Source: Dallia pectoralis (Eukaryota > Chordata > Actinopteri > Esociformes > Umbridae). Taken from it: a DNA stretch of 64,000 bases. The notes beneath the pieces were generated by a model. That model was given only the letters and a program-made list of their open reading frames with translations, searched no databases and was not told where the DNA came from. Numbering within the stretch: the stretch's first letter is position 1; every line of letters begins with the position of its first letter. The stretch covers positions 5,961,138-6,025,137 of the forward strand of contig CM055755.1 in assembly GCA_029465975.1 (NCBI GenBank), read 5' to 3'. Below are positions 25,140-37,758 of this stretch, piece by piece. Made by a program: the position numbers and the translations under genes.

Positions 25140-26559
25140 TTTTCCAAAACGCCGGAGGGAGGATGGAACGGATGCTCTTCTCCCTGCTGGTTTTGGCCGT
25201 CTCCTCCAGGGGGCAGCTGTGCCCCAAGCGCTGCATGTGCCAAAACCTGTCCCCCTCGCTGGCAATCCTGTGTGCCAAGACGGGCCTGCTCTTCGTGCCC
25301 ACTGTCATCGACCGGCGCACTGTAGAGCTAAGGCTCACCGAGAACTTCATCACGGCCATACGGAGAAGGGACTTCGCTAATATGACTAGTTTGATCCATC
25401 TGACTTTGTCCCGCAACACAATTAGCCAGATCATGCCTTACACATTCGAGGACCTTAAGCGGCTGCGGGCGCTACACCTGGACAGCAACCGGCTGACTGT
25501 GATCAGGGATGACCACTTCCGTGGACTCACCAACCTAAGGCACCTGATATTGGCCAACAACCAGCTGCATGACATCTCTCCCCATGCCTTCGACGACTTC
25601 ACAAGCACCCTGGAGGACCTGGATCTCTCCTACAACAATCTCGTGGACATCCCCTGGGAGACGATCGGTCGCCTGACCAACGTGAACACCCTCAACATGG
25701 ACCACAACCTCATAGAGCACGTGCCCCAGGGGATCTTCACCAACCTTCACAAGCTGGCACGCCTGGACATGACGTCCAATAAGCTGAAGAAGATTCCACC
25801 GGATCCACTGTTTCTACGTATCCCAGTCTATGCCAAAGCCAAGGGATCCCCTCAGTCGTCGTTGGTGATGAGTTTCGGCGGGAACCCGCTCCACTGCAAC
25901 TGTGAGCTGCTGTGGCTGAGGAGGCTGACCAGGGAGGACGACCTGGAGACCTGCGCCTCTCCCCCGGACCTTACAGCCAAGTACTTCTGGACCATCCCAG
26001 AGGAGGAGTTTATCTGTGATCCTCCGGTCATGACCCGGAAGTCTGCCAAGACCTTCACAATGGAGGGCCAGCCCACCAGTCTGAAGTGCAAGGCTAATGG
26101 AGATCCGGACCCGGAGATCCACTGGATCTCCCCCGAAGGCCGTCTGATCTCGAACACGTCGAGAACGATCACCTTCAGCAATGGCAGTCTGGACATCAAC
26201 ATTACCTCCCTGAAGGACACCGGAACTTTCACTTGCATCGCCTCAAATGCGGCGGGTGAATCCACAGGCCAAGTGGAGCTGATTGTCAACCCTCTCCCCC
26301 ACAGCGGTCAGCCGTCTCTGGCTAACAGCACCAACCGGCTCCGAGAACCCGATCCTGGCCCGTCGGACATCCTTACTTCGGCCAAGTCCACCACAGCCAC
26401 GGGCAATGACACGCGAAGGAACCAGGAGGGGAGGGTGGTGATGGCAGAGCTGACTTCTAGCTCGGTGCTGATCAAATGGCCTTTTCAGAATCACGTCCCT
26501 GGGATTAGAATGTACCAGGTCCAGTACAACAGCTCACTGGATGACACGCTCGTCTACAG
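25140..26559 (+). CDS. lrfn1: lrfn1, first coding exon: synaptic adhesion protein with LRR, Ig and FN3 start
   Basis: This exon encodes the outer part of a type I membrane protein of the LRFN/SALM family, which acts at neuronal synapses. The exon begins after an acceptor at 25139; the start codon is at 25163, followed by a signal peptide (residues 1-18, hydrophobic LFSLLVLAV). Then come an LRRNT with CPKRCMC (C20, C24, C26, C37), leucine-rich repeats at about 48-220, an LRRCT (NPLHCNCELLWLRRL, C245, C247, C264, C285) and a C2-type Ig domain (about 288-375, C309 and C358). The FN3 domain starts at about 421. N-glycosylation sequons are at N73, N331, N340, N346, N388, N415 and N456. The exon ends in TACAG before GTGAGG, splitting an Arg codon (phase 2). 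Wording such as CAKTGLLFVP, LDMTSNKL and IRMYQVQYNSS is closer to LRFN1 than to LRFN2 or LRFN5. The family call is very secure; the paralogue call is from remembered sequences. Confidence 0.93.
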
Positions 26560-27500
26560 GTGAGGAGGAATTGGGTTCTAAAGCAAGGGTAACGTAGGGT
26601 AATAAGTCGGGAAGTATTTTAGGTCTCTAGGTTACAATAAGATATCCCAACAGTATATGTTTTTGGGAAATGATGGACACTTACTCTTGACATCTGGTCT
26701 CTCACTATCTAGTACTGTATATAGTCAGAATAAAAAATAAAGATCCTGTACCCCTGAACAATGTGAAACAGTAGCAATCCTCAGAATAGAAGTGTCACCT
26801 CATACAAAAGTAATGAGGCTATCAAGCGTCGGTAATTACATGTTAATTCCAGATAATTATTAAGTAGTAAAAAAATGGGGCCGCTTTATTTTGCTGTTAG
26901 AAAAATATCCTCGCTTCCCTCTCATTATTTCTGTCTTTTGTGATCTTATTTTTTGTCAGGGTTCCCTTTTGATGCTTGCGTCCTTAACTGTGCCAGGTTC
27001 TACATTAATTCATATCAATTTGCAGAGTTTGCATTGCACTGATAGCTGCTAATAAGCCGCACTGTAACTCATGAATTAATTCGGTAATCAAAAAGTATGT
27101 TTTTTTATTAAATCCTTCCCACATCGCCTTAGCTGAATGCCAGTGGCTTGTTTAGATTTATACTATGATCAATTGCTACGCTAGCCAAGGGAGCGGATTA
27201 ATTTGGGATCTTGTTTAAGACATCTATGCCCAGATTCTGGTGCCACATTTTAATAACTTCAAGAAAGGCGTTTCTGTCTCAGAGTGGAAAATCGCACAGT
27301 CACAGTTTTAAGGGGGAAACTTTCTTTGGTGTTCAGAAATTCTATTCCCCGAGCAGCATCTGCTTCCATGGGGAGTTGGGTCTATTTTAAATTCAAAGCA
27401 CGTAGACTGCCACCGTGCACACGGAGAGAGGGTTTGGATTCTGGTTTGTTTTAGAGCAGGTAAACAGGGTATGGGGTGATGCATCTGTGCTCCGCTGCAC

Positions 27501-27522
27501 CCTCTGTCTCTCTCTCTCTCTC
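27501..27522. repeat. Short (TC)n run
   Basis: A simple CT-dinucleotide tract in the large lrfn1 intron. Confidence 0.9.
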
Positions 27523-29699
27523 AGCATATATTGTAGAGAGCCTAAACTAATGAACGCCGCAGTTAATGAACTGATTGCGACACAGTGGGAGAGATGTTCC
27601 TGCTCTGAGAACGTATCAAGTACTAATGACTCGAACCCGGTTCCCTGATCCCCGTTTCTCATTGACTAGTTGTCTCTGATCTGTCAAATTGTGTCTGGAC
27701 AAGTACTAATGACTCGAACCCCCCCGGATGCCTGCAGACGGCATACGTACCCGCGCACGCGAATTCGCACATGATGATATGCAAATGTTGTCTAATGTAT
27801 ACTGTTGCGCTTGTCTCCTCGGCCACGGTGGCATGTGAAGTCAAATTGCAGTCAAAGGCGCTCAATACACCAAGCTGAACACACAACATGCAGACACACC
27901 GACACCCAAGCGACCAAACAAACAAGTGCAGCACCCGTACGTTTCGTAAACAAGTCACCATAAATGCGTTTTGTTCTCGGCGATTCGTAGGTTGTGTTCG
28001 ACGACAGGGGCGACGGCCCTCGCCGAAAATCAGCCTTCGTCTTCTGTATTGACTTTGACGAGGAGAGAAATGTGCATGCGTACATTTTTAGCAGGCGGAT
28101 CGTCCTCGCCTTCGACGACACCCCAAAGCGGTAATTTGTGGGCGCTTCTACAAAGCCTTACAGTGTAATGGCGTACCAGCCAGCGCCAGGTCCCGGCAAC
28201 GCACAACGAGCCGCAGCCCAGAAATTCATACGAACAAAACACTGCAATGCACACTGGAACTGGGTCGACTGAGCGAACGTACGGTCCAGGCGTGCCAGCT
28301 CATTATGCGTTTGGCCTATCAAACATGTCTGCTGGTACCCTGCTGCTCAGTTGGCCCATTAAGCTGCCATATTCTCTGCGGTCTTGTCCAGCTCATGCTT
28401 AACATGTTTCCCTAATCATTGTCTGCGTTTCCATTTGAGTCAAAGACAAATAACTTTCCTTGAAAATACTTCTCTCTGACAGCAGACGCCTCTGAAGCGT
28501 CAGGGTTTTGTTCCTTCGCGGCCACTGACCTGACAGCTTATTTCAGAAGACGACGTCAGTCCGCGTCTTTTGCATATCTGCGGTCGGAAAGAAGAGAAGC
28601 CTCCGGAAGGGAAGCGTCTCGGAGAGCTGAGACATGACCCCCATACCGTGGAGCCTGATGATGCCTGAAGCAGCCGGGCCCAGCTGTGAGGACCGCTGGA
28701 GTCTGAGGTGCATCTGCCGGCACTGTCATTTCGTTGGTGCTCATTGATAATGTCTCCATAGAGGATTTCACCAGGAAGCAATGGGGCCCAGCTGGACCTA
28801 TAGTCACTCTCCTTCTCAGCCACCCCCCCCACCACCTCCACACTTCACTGCACAATTGACCGCAATGACTTCTCAAAGCTCCTCTCAGTCTTTCTCAGTG
28901 GAGGCTCTGGTGGATAGTGAAGAAATGACACTGTCGGACATATACACTCCTTTTATACTTTGTTTTTCAATTCCCTCGGCGTGAAGCTCTTCTCGGGGTG
29001 GCGGGAAAGACGCCGAAGGAAGGGGGGTAGAAAGAATGTGAAAATGATTCCGGGAGCAGATGTTTCGGCAAAGCAGGGCGACGTATTAAGGGATGGAAGT
29101 CTGTTCCCTCATTGAAAATCCGGGATTAGACTTGGAATGTATAAGAGCTATTATTACAACTATGCGCTAGTCTGTTGGACGTACTACGTCTAAGTAGAAT
29201 TGACTTTCATGGCAGTTGACGCGTCTTAAGAAAATAAATATCGTTTTTTTACTAACGTAAAGTGTGTGATAAAATTGTGAGAACTTTAATGAGCATAGAA
29301 TTGTCTTCCCTCGACGGACTCTCATGTGAAACATCATACACATGTTTCCTACCGGAGCAACAAAGCATTCTACGTCCGTACATTCAAAAGTGAAAACAGT
29401 AGATGTTATATTTATCTAGACAACGACTTCATGGACTAAGAAGCGTGTATGATTTAATCAAATGGTGAAGTTGAATTATTTAATGAAATTATTCATTCGT
29501 GACTAGGCTGCCAACAAGCTTGTCCTATTTTCAAACAATCCAGGACATGACAGGCCGTGTTCGCAATATAACCCGGTGAGAAATCAAAATGGAATCAAAT
29601 AGATATCATTATATTGTGGTAAACATCTGCTCCTGAACTACAATTGGTATAGCTGCATTTCAGGATTTGTGTCCCGCATATTGCCTGAACATAAACAGT

Positions 29700-30388
29700 G
29701 CAGTGGTATATTAACAGATCACAACATACACTGACGTGACCACTGAGAGGTGACGTGAATAACGTTGATCAATGCCACATGTCATGGTCTGAGTGCATTA
29801 TATGCTAAGCATAAATTCAGATCTCCTTGTCAATGTGTTGGATGCTGTAAAAGTGGACAGGAGTGAAGATCTGAGCGACTTTAACAAGGGCACAAATGTT
29901 ATGGCCAGGTTGTGAGGAAAACAAAGCCTATCCGGCCCTCTCCGAACTAGCAGAAGGTCCACTGTGGCACAAGTCACAGAAAATGGTATTGATGGTTATG
30001 GGAGAAGAGTATCACGACAACCGCAGCCTGGTCAGAGTGCCCATGATGACCTCTGTCCATGCATTGTACCTGGGGAAGTGATGCACTGTGGGAAGACGAC
30101 AAGCCGTTAAAGAGAGCGCGATGATCTGGGCAACGATCTGCTGAGAAACCCTGGGTTTAGGTGGTTGTCAATATGACACGTGCCACCTACCTACAAATGG
30201 TTGCAGACCAGGTACACCCCTTCATGGCAGTGGTATTCCTTCAGCAGGATAATGCACCCTGTCACACTGCGCACATTGTTCAGGAATTATTTGAGGAGCA
30301 AGAGTTCAAGGTGGTGCCCTGGCTTCCAAATTCCTCAGATCTCAATCCGATTGAGCTTATGTGGGATGTGCTGGACCAACACGTCTGA
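29700..30388 (+). pseudogene. Tc1-like transposon relic with transposase C-terminus
   Basis: The frame 30161-30388 (75 codons) carries FLQQDNAPCHTA and PNSSDLNPIELMWDVLD. These hold the second Asp and the Glu of the DDE catalytic triad, with exactly 34 residues between them, the D34E hallmark of Tc1 transposases. Upstream DNA (29860-30160) keeps words from the 5' coding part (GAAGATCTGAGCGACTTTAA) but is broken by stops and deletions, and the first catalytic Asp is not recognisable. A second, less complete copy of the same family lies at 53360-53590. The element is inside the lrfn1 intron, in the same orientation, and dead. Confidence 0.85.
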
Positions 30389-30451
30389 TCCAAGTGGCTT
30401 GTGTGAGATTACACAGATATACACATCTTTGAGGTGTACATAGCCTATAGT

Positions 30452-30474
30452 ATGTATATATATATATATATAAA
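30452..30474. repeat. (TA)n microsatellite
   Basis: A short TA-dinucleotide run about 65 bp after the Tc1-like relic. Confidence 0.9.
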
Positions 30475-33400
30475 TAGCTAGACAATCTTGTTATTTGGGT
30501 TAACAAATCATTGGACATTATTTCCATCTTTTTGAGATTTTGCCTAATGGCTAGCTCATCCAGTCCAGTAATTATACACACAATTAGATCTCATAATACA
30601 GATCTCCGTTAAGGCTCCAGGATTGAATGTGTTGTAGCCTGCCGTTTGAAATTTGAAGTACTAAGGATGAAAATCGAAATATGTTCTCGCTGTTAACTGA
30701 TGCCCGCAACTGTGCACGTGTTGTGTGAGATGAAGTTAAAAACACACCTTGTTCAATAAATCAAATGGCAAAGTTTTCATCCGACCACTTTGAGCCGCTT
30801 GAATCTATTTCAGAGAAAAGCAAACATATGCCGATATCAGTAGATTTAACTGATCAAATGAGACGAACAAAGGCTCAATGACTTCTCTATTAGATCGTTA
30901 GTGTTTGTGTTTGGCCTGCCAATCCAAATGAAGCCAGGTGTTGGCTGTGTGTAGGTGGATGGGGTTGAGTCTCTATAAGAAAGGACAGATGGCGCCCCCC
31001 ACCTGTTCCTCCTCGTTCGCAGGCCCACCTTAACGAGCTAGCGTGAGCCGTGACTGTGTTTAAGGCCCGTCCGGCGTGAACGTTCGGGGATGGCGTTCTA
31101 ATCATCCGCGTGAGTTCACGCCACGTGAGCTTTCCACTGGCGTTTTGAGATCACATACACAGCAGAGCTCGTGGCAGGTGATGTATACATGTGTCGTCTC
31201 TCTCTCTTGCTTGTCTCTCTGTTTCACACACAGGACATACAGACGTGTGCACATTCGCACAGCTCCTCTAACCTCAACCCGAGTGGGATCCTAAATCTCC
31301 GAGCTTAGTCTTCTTCTTTTTAGTGTTTCTTCCCGCTCTCCGTTGGCTTTTCGATGACTGGTCTCGACTAGGATCCGGCGATGTTCCCCCCGTTTACCGG
31401 ATTTATCCGTCTCAGTGGATTCTCCTCACGTATGCCTCGGTTGGAAAGGGCACCCGGGGGCCGATTGGCTTTATTCGCCGCCAGAAGCACCAGACATGAA
31501 CCCAACTGGATGTCTCATCTGCAAAAAAAAGAAATAAATCGCAATGTATACGGGCGATCCTTTCTTGGCTGTGTACGCGGGCTACATATATCAATAAAAT
31601 GTTCCCGGCGTCCTTATCCCGCATTAGGAACAGATGGTAACCCGGTAAAAGAGATTTAAAAGAGGCCGGGACGACTAGATCGCCCGAGTCTAAGTGTTCC
31701 CGACCGACACGGAATGAGCTGGAGACGTGGACCGGTTCCGTTGACTTTTAACATGGGCGGTGCGGGATATTTCCAATTTCAGTCTAGACTTCTATCTCAG
31801 GGCCGTACCACGAGCCGAACCAAGACTATGCATGGAGATGAGGAAGTGTGCGATCAGCGGGCTCCGCGCCGTAATGACGGAAGCGCCTCTTCATCGCAGG
31901 TGATTGGCAGATGGTTAATGTGCGAACTGAGAGATAACACGGGGAGGAGGCTTTGCATTCTCGGGGTCTAGCGCGGAGCAGGAAATAGATAGCCCTCCCC
32001 TCCAAGCCCTCATGACTCACACATGGCGAATGACTGATGGGGCGATTAGCATGACGCTATGAGAGCAGCGAGGACATCGGAAGAGAAAGAGGACATTTCC
32101 CTGCTGAAAGGATGGCAATGCGGCTGCAATGTATGTGGACACTGTTGGTATGGCAATTCACAATGCTACAGGCAGGTTAATTCCAGCTAATGCCTTGTTT
32201 ATGGTTTCTGTAATTTGCTGCTCCTACAACGAACACAAGCACTAAGGATTTTTTTGTCACAAATACACCTACTATTAACTAATTGGACTAGTCAATAGTC
32301 TAAGTCAATAGACATTCACACAACTGCAAATGAGCAGCTCTAATAAATGCCAGATACGCTAAGCCCACCAAATCATTGGTAAAGTCACGCATTGTACCTC
32401 CAAAAATCCACTTACTCTATGTGCTTGAGTCTTTTTAGCTCTCCAGCTACTGCAGTACTTTTCTATTTCTCTCACCACGCGCTTCAAAATCCAGCCGAGC
32501 TCAGCGAAATGCCCTGTCGGCTCTCCAGGCCCATAATCCATTGCAGCGCTTTGGCGTCTTGCGCGCTGAGTTTTTTTTCTCTTTCTCTCGTCCCCTTTCC
32601 TCGCCCCAGATAAATGTTTAATTACGGGCTTCGACACGCCTCCCGTTTCACTTCCTGCGTCCCAGCGAGTGCGTGTGCAGATTAATTAAAAGGAGAGACA
32701 CATGACAGCTGCGACGATAACGAGAGGAGGAGGCGATGGCCTTGTTAGCGATTTTATTGGCCAGCGACAACAGGTTACTCGTGTCATAAATGAGCAAATG
32801 CAGCAGAACAGCAGATCCGCCGTTCAGTACTTATTGATGACTAATTAGCGAGGTGAATATCTCACCGGCGAGAAAGGAACGAGTCGGGTCGACCCGCTGG
32901 ACATGATGGGTTGAGGCCACGCGTTTATCCTCATTGCGCGGTAATATGGACAGCTTGTTCGATGTTGTCGATAAGGGTCCGTCGTCTGAATGCGAACGAC
33001 AAATCCACATCGATACGAGTGCGCGGTCACACAGGCACGGCATCGCACACACGCTCGTTCACATGCGTATACACGAACCCATTACATGATTTTCAATGAG
33101 ATGGGAGTTCCATATGATGCATTGTGTATCATAGATCAATGCTATTAGGTATTGGATGTTGTCCTCAATGTTCCATAAAACTCATTTTGCAGCGTAGACC
33201 AAACCAAGCATTATGCTATCGTGGTTAGCGCCAGGGCCGTACATTCTTAACAATTTGCTTGACTACGCAACGAAATATTCTGTTGTGCAATTAGGAGTTA
33301 TATTTTGGGAGAGCTCTGGGTATGAGACAATCTCCCGGATAGTAATTGCTGTAACGCTTGACTGTATCGCTATTTCCGAAGGCCCCGGAGAGAAAAGCGA

Positions 33401-34615
33401 CCGCTGGTTTTACAGTGACGACCGTTTGCTCTCCAACTGCTTTTATTCATTTTCATCTAGACCACACGGCTGGCCACTTGATTAGCTGAAATGGCCCTCA
33501 ATGCATCAGGATTACTTACTTTGCCATGGTGGCTAATCAGTGAGAGGCAGACAAACGTCATGGCCAAATGAATTGCCACATTTGCACATTATTTCATTGA
33601 GCCACCCTTCCCTCTTGAAAAATCTAGATATTTAAAAAATATGTTTGTTTTTCTTTGGTTTGCAGATGAACAAACCAAAAAACAATGTATTATAATGAAT
33701 ATTAGCTCTTTCCAGAAAGACCCACAATCCAATATAGTGTGGTTGCCTTTAAGAGGTAGGTAGAAATTATAGATACAATTAGAGGAAGCACTGGAAAAAG
33801 ACCCGTCCCATTTTGATTCCAAACGTCTTGTACGAACAGTTTGTTGCGCGTCATAATTAGCAGTTAAACTTGAACAGTCCTGTAAGGCTGTGGTTACATG
33901 TTCCACTTGTAATCCTCCGATGAAGATTTCCAAACACATTACAATCCTGAGATATTTACAGTAGGGATATACAAACTTTAAGTAAGTAAACTCAGATAGC
34001 TATACTTATGTAGCATGTGGGGGTGTTTTACGTGCTCTCAAAACCTGTAGCTAAGCTCCTTAGTACGTGTGCATGATTGGGATGGTGGAGGACTCGAATT
34101 TTCAACGTGGCATTTAAGTGTTCAGAGACCCACACTCTTCAGAAATTCTACATTGCACAGTCACTCTGTGTAATCCGACAGCTTTGTGGAAGCCACTTAG
34201 TGCCATATTTATACCCCGGTTATCGTGCACGCTGATACGCCGTTCATCCTTAGATATTCACCTACCGTATATGTTCAAATGTCTCTCGGAAAAAGTCCAA
34301 CTGTAGCCTATTTGTTCCCACTGTGAGTTTAGCGACACATTTTTGTCTTTCTAAATAATAATAGAGAAGGTGCTTATTTCTTGGGGATCTGTTTAAATGT
34401 GTGACAAGTTTGCGATAGCTACAGGACTTTGAACACTTTTTGGTGAACATTTGGATCATGAGATGAGGGCAACCAAGCGGTGAGTTTCTCTGCCATGTGT
34501 GGTCTATTGTGGCTCTAACGTTACCTACGCCAAAGATATCAGTGACAAGTGGGCTGAAATCACATTGGCAGCCATAGGAAGTCCAGACAGATGGAAGCAG
34601 GTGTTTTGGACGATT

Positions 34616-34634
34616 GTGCGTGTGTGTGTGTGTT
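34616..34634. repeat. (GT)n microsatellite
   Basis: A short GT-dinucleotide run in the lrfn1 intron. Confidence 0.85.
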
Positions 34635-37600
34635 TGAAACAAATACATTTAGTCTCAAATTACAATTTTGTGTACATACTCATTCTATCTGACAAACACT
34701 CATGTAGCCCCGACACACATAAATCACACGTTGGGGAACAAGCAAAGTCAAGAAACCAACAGCGCTGCTAGATCGTGTGACTCGAAGTGGTGCGAAGACT
34801 TGATTACAACCGGAGAGTAGTTACGTTTACGCGTGTTGGCGTCGGCTGTAAGAGAATACTTAGGTGAAGGAGCAGTGCATGTAAAGGAATACGAAGTTTC
34901 ACGTTGAACTGATCGTGTGCATATTTCAAAACAGACATTTTTTAAAGAGTTCAAACGATGCAAATTGACAATGCAGAAGTGATAATGCGTGTTTTGTGTA
35001 CGCGCCACTACAAGAAACACTACGCAACAGCGCAACAACCGAGGAGACGGTGAAAAAGCATTTATGTTCGCAGAGGATCTGCCAAAAAAATCTCAAGGTG
35101 AAGAATCCAGGTCAAGGCGGCAGTTGACGGTGTGATGAAATCGAGGCAGACAATTTAATGTCTCTCCGTCCTGGTTATAAAGCACCTGACCCATCTGTAA
35201 CAGTCTGAGCAGCCCATGGGGCAGATCGCTGAGGTCCACGATAAGCTGCGTGGCCTTTCCTTGGCACCGGTCCGTGTGGAGTAAATGTCCAGGAGGGCGG
35301 TCGTCGAGCCCCTGGGGGTGTGTTGGGCTGACCTTTCCCACCCACCGAAAACAGACTCTGTTACGGCCATAGCAGGGGCTACACCAGCCTGAAATCATGA
35401 TCAATTAGTGGGTGTTTTTTGTCTGAGGACATCTCAGACGCCTGAGGTTACATAGGAAGTGGTTATTCTTCTACACCACGGCGTCAGTATAGCTTGGTCA
35501 TATAGGAGCAGATGGTACTGTTGGAGCAATTTAACGTTAAGCGCTAATGTTTTCTACTTTTTAATTCTAAATTGTTATTATGCAGGTTCAGATTTTTTGT
35601 TTGCACAACCTAATGGCATGTAAATATGTTTGCTTCCTGTCTCGTGAAGCAAGGATTTCGACATGCGTTATCAGCAAGACCTGGTTTATGCATTTTAGCA
35701 CACGCAGAATTTAATTGCAACAAAACAGGCCCTTTCAGCACAACCTCTTACTGCAATGGAATAAATTAAAAATACTTTACGTTTACACCCACTGTTCTAA
35801 ATCTTTTCCAGAACATATAGTCAACAGTATCAGCCCCAGAAAGTTAGCATCAACACAAATGTCTGCCTAGTCTGGTGGAATAGAAGCCGTCTATAACATT
35901 GAAGTGGACTGGTGCAATTATCCTTAGCTATCACCGATATGTCACACTGTTGCAATGTTTATTTCCGGTAACTAACAAGAGTGTTGTATTTAAAAAAAAG
36001 TATTTCCCTTTTTCCTTTTTTGGCCTGTTTATACAGGATATACAGTCTGCCTAACTCTAATTGTAAGTAAGACTTTCCATTGTTGTTTTAACATCAAGAG
36101 GAAGCCTAGTTTGCATTATTTACTGAGCCTTTTTTTAGTACTGCCAGAAGTAGGGTATCCAGAAAACACATTTTTACTTAACAACAATCTTTCTTTCCTC
36201 CTTTCTGATGGGAAGAAGACCTAAACCCTTTGTGTGAATTTTACACTGGATTTTAGTTTAGCATTAGCCCAGTCAAGGTACAAAAAATTGGTTCTGAAAA
36301 CACTTTAATAATCACAGTTTGGGGTTAAGATGGCTCTGATTTTGGCAGATGCAGACTCAAAGTAAGAACTGATGACAGCGATGACGTTATTGACATTTAT
36401 AATAAGGCTGCTAGTCATTAATACGACTTTGACAATAATAGAAGCGTATCCCATACGGTTGACAGCTAGCTGAATTGCTCTGATGACTGGTTTAGAGTCT
36501 GGCAAGCTATCCTGTGATTTTCCCATCCATACTGGTAACTTGTCTCCGTAGCTGATGACACACAAGACACGTCAGTCTTCTGTAAGAGCCGGTGGATTGT
36601 GCCTCACGCTAAATTAGCGCAGGTACTGATATTAGCGTATTAGCGTACTCACGGATCATGGCGTAGACACTGCCCACGTTTAAATCGCACGCGTTTCAAT
36701 AATTACCAGTGCAGATAGAAAACATGAAGGTGTTGCGAAATGACTACGACCATTTGCAGGTTCTGTAAATCCACGGTTGCTTACAACAAGGCTACCACAA
36801 CAAACGTGCGCCAACGTCTGTCTATGGTCGTTGTTCTCATTTTCCTATTATTGTGTTATTGTATGGAAAACATTTTAAATCTTAAGCGCGGTGTGAATAA
36901 CGATTTACACGACTTCCTTCCGCACAGCCAAGCCATCACGGCTGTATCGTGCCGCGAGCTCTGAACCGTGGAGGGAACCAAACCGTCCCCTGCCTACCTG
37001 CTGTAGATATTCAGAGGAGCACCGCCGGTTAAGTGGCACCAAAGCAGATCCACACCCACCCCTAACCGTCTAATATTCAGACTGGCACAGGCGCAATGCA
37101 CACGCCTGCCTCTGCCAAAACACATCTACTGATCGGCCGTGCCGCTCATTGGTACGTCTGTCTGCTCCCTGTGTCGGTTGCTGAGGGGGTGGTAACGCTT
37201 TAGATTGAGTCGCCTGAAGTGCTATTTAAATGACAGCATCGTGAAATCCGTTGTTACACAATTTACTGTCATGCGGTAAACATAGATTATAGACTTCTAC
37301 CGTGTCACTTCTCGGTGCACTTTTTCAGATTGAAAGTGAAGCATCTGGGTGTCGCAAAACACAAAACATATTTGTGTTCCCGAAAGAGTGTTTTAATGAG
37401 CTCCCGCCATTGGGTAATTGCGTTTTATTTATACCTTCTCCGGCAAACAGCTGCCGATGACCATAAAGAGGCGTTCAGAAGATGTTGATTACTGTAATTG
37501 CTGTCTTTTAAGGGAAATAAAGTAAAACAAGACCAACGGGGGGGGCTGTGGGTAACCGAACGGAGAGTATATTTGCATCATCATCATTTATGAGCCGTAA

Positions 37601-37710
37601 TATAAAAATGTCACATTCTAGTATGATGCAATAACTTTACAATAGATAATTACCGTAGATAATTTTCAACCGCGTAACATCTAAACATTAGTTACATAAA
37701 GAATGAATGG

Positions 37711-37758
37711 AATATATATATATGTGTGGATATTTATATATATATATATATATATATG
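37711..37758. repeat. (TA)n microsatellite
   Basis: Two TA-dinucleotide runs separated by TGTGTGGATATT. Confidence 0.9.

Noticed and set aside
25535..26494. Minus-strand frames of 71-145 codons opposite lrfn1 exon 1
   Set aside because: Shadows of a GC-rich coding exon; no domains and the plus-strand frame is clearly conserved.
27600..27725. A tRNA gene on the minus strand, suggested by GGGTTCGAGTCATT (B-box-like)
   Set aside because: No A box at the right distance and no cloverleaf arms could be found.
30161..30388. A small host gene with a DDE-like motif
   Set aside because: It is the C-terminal part of a Tc1-type transposase with a decayed upstream half and a related relic at 53.4 kb.
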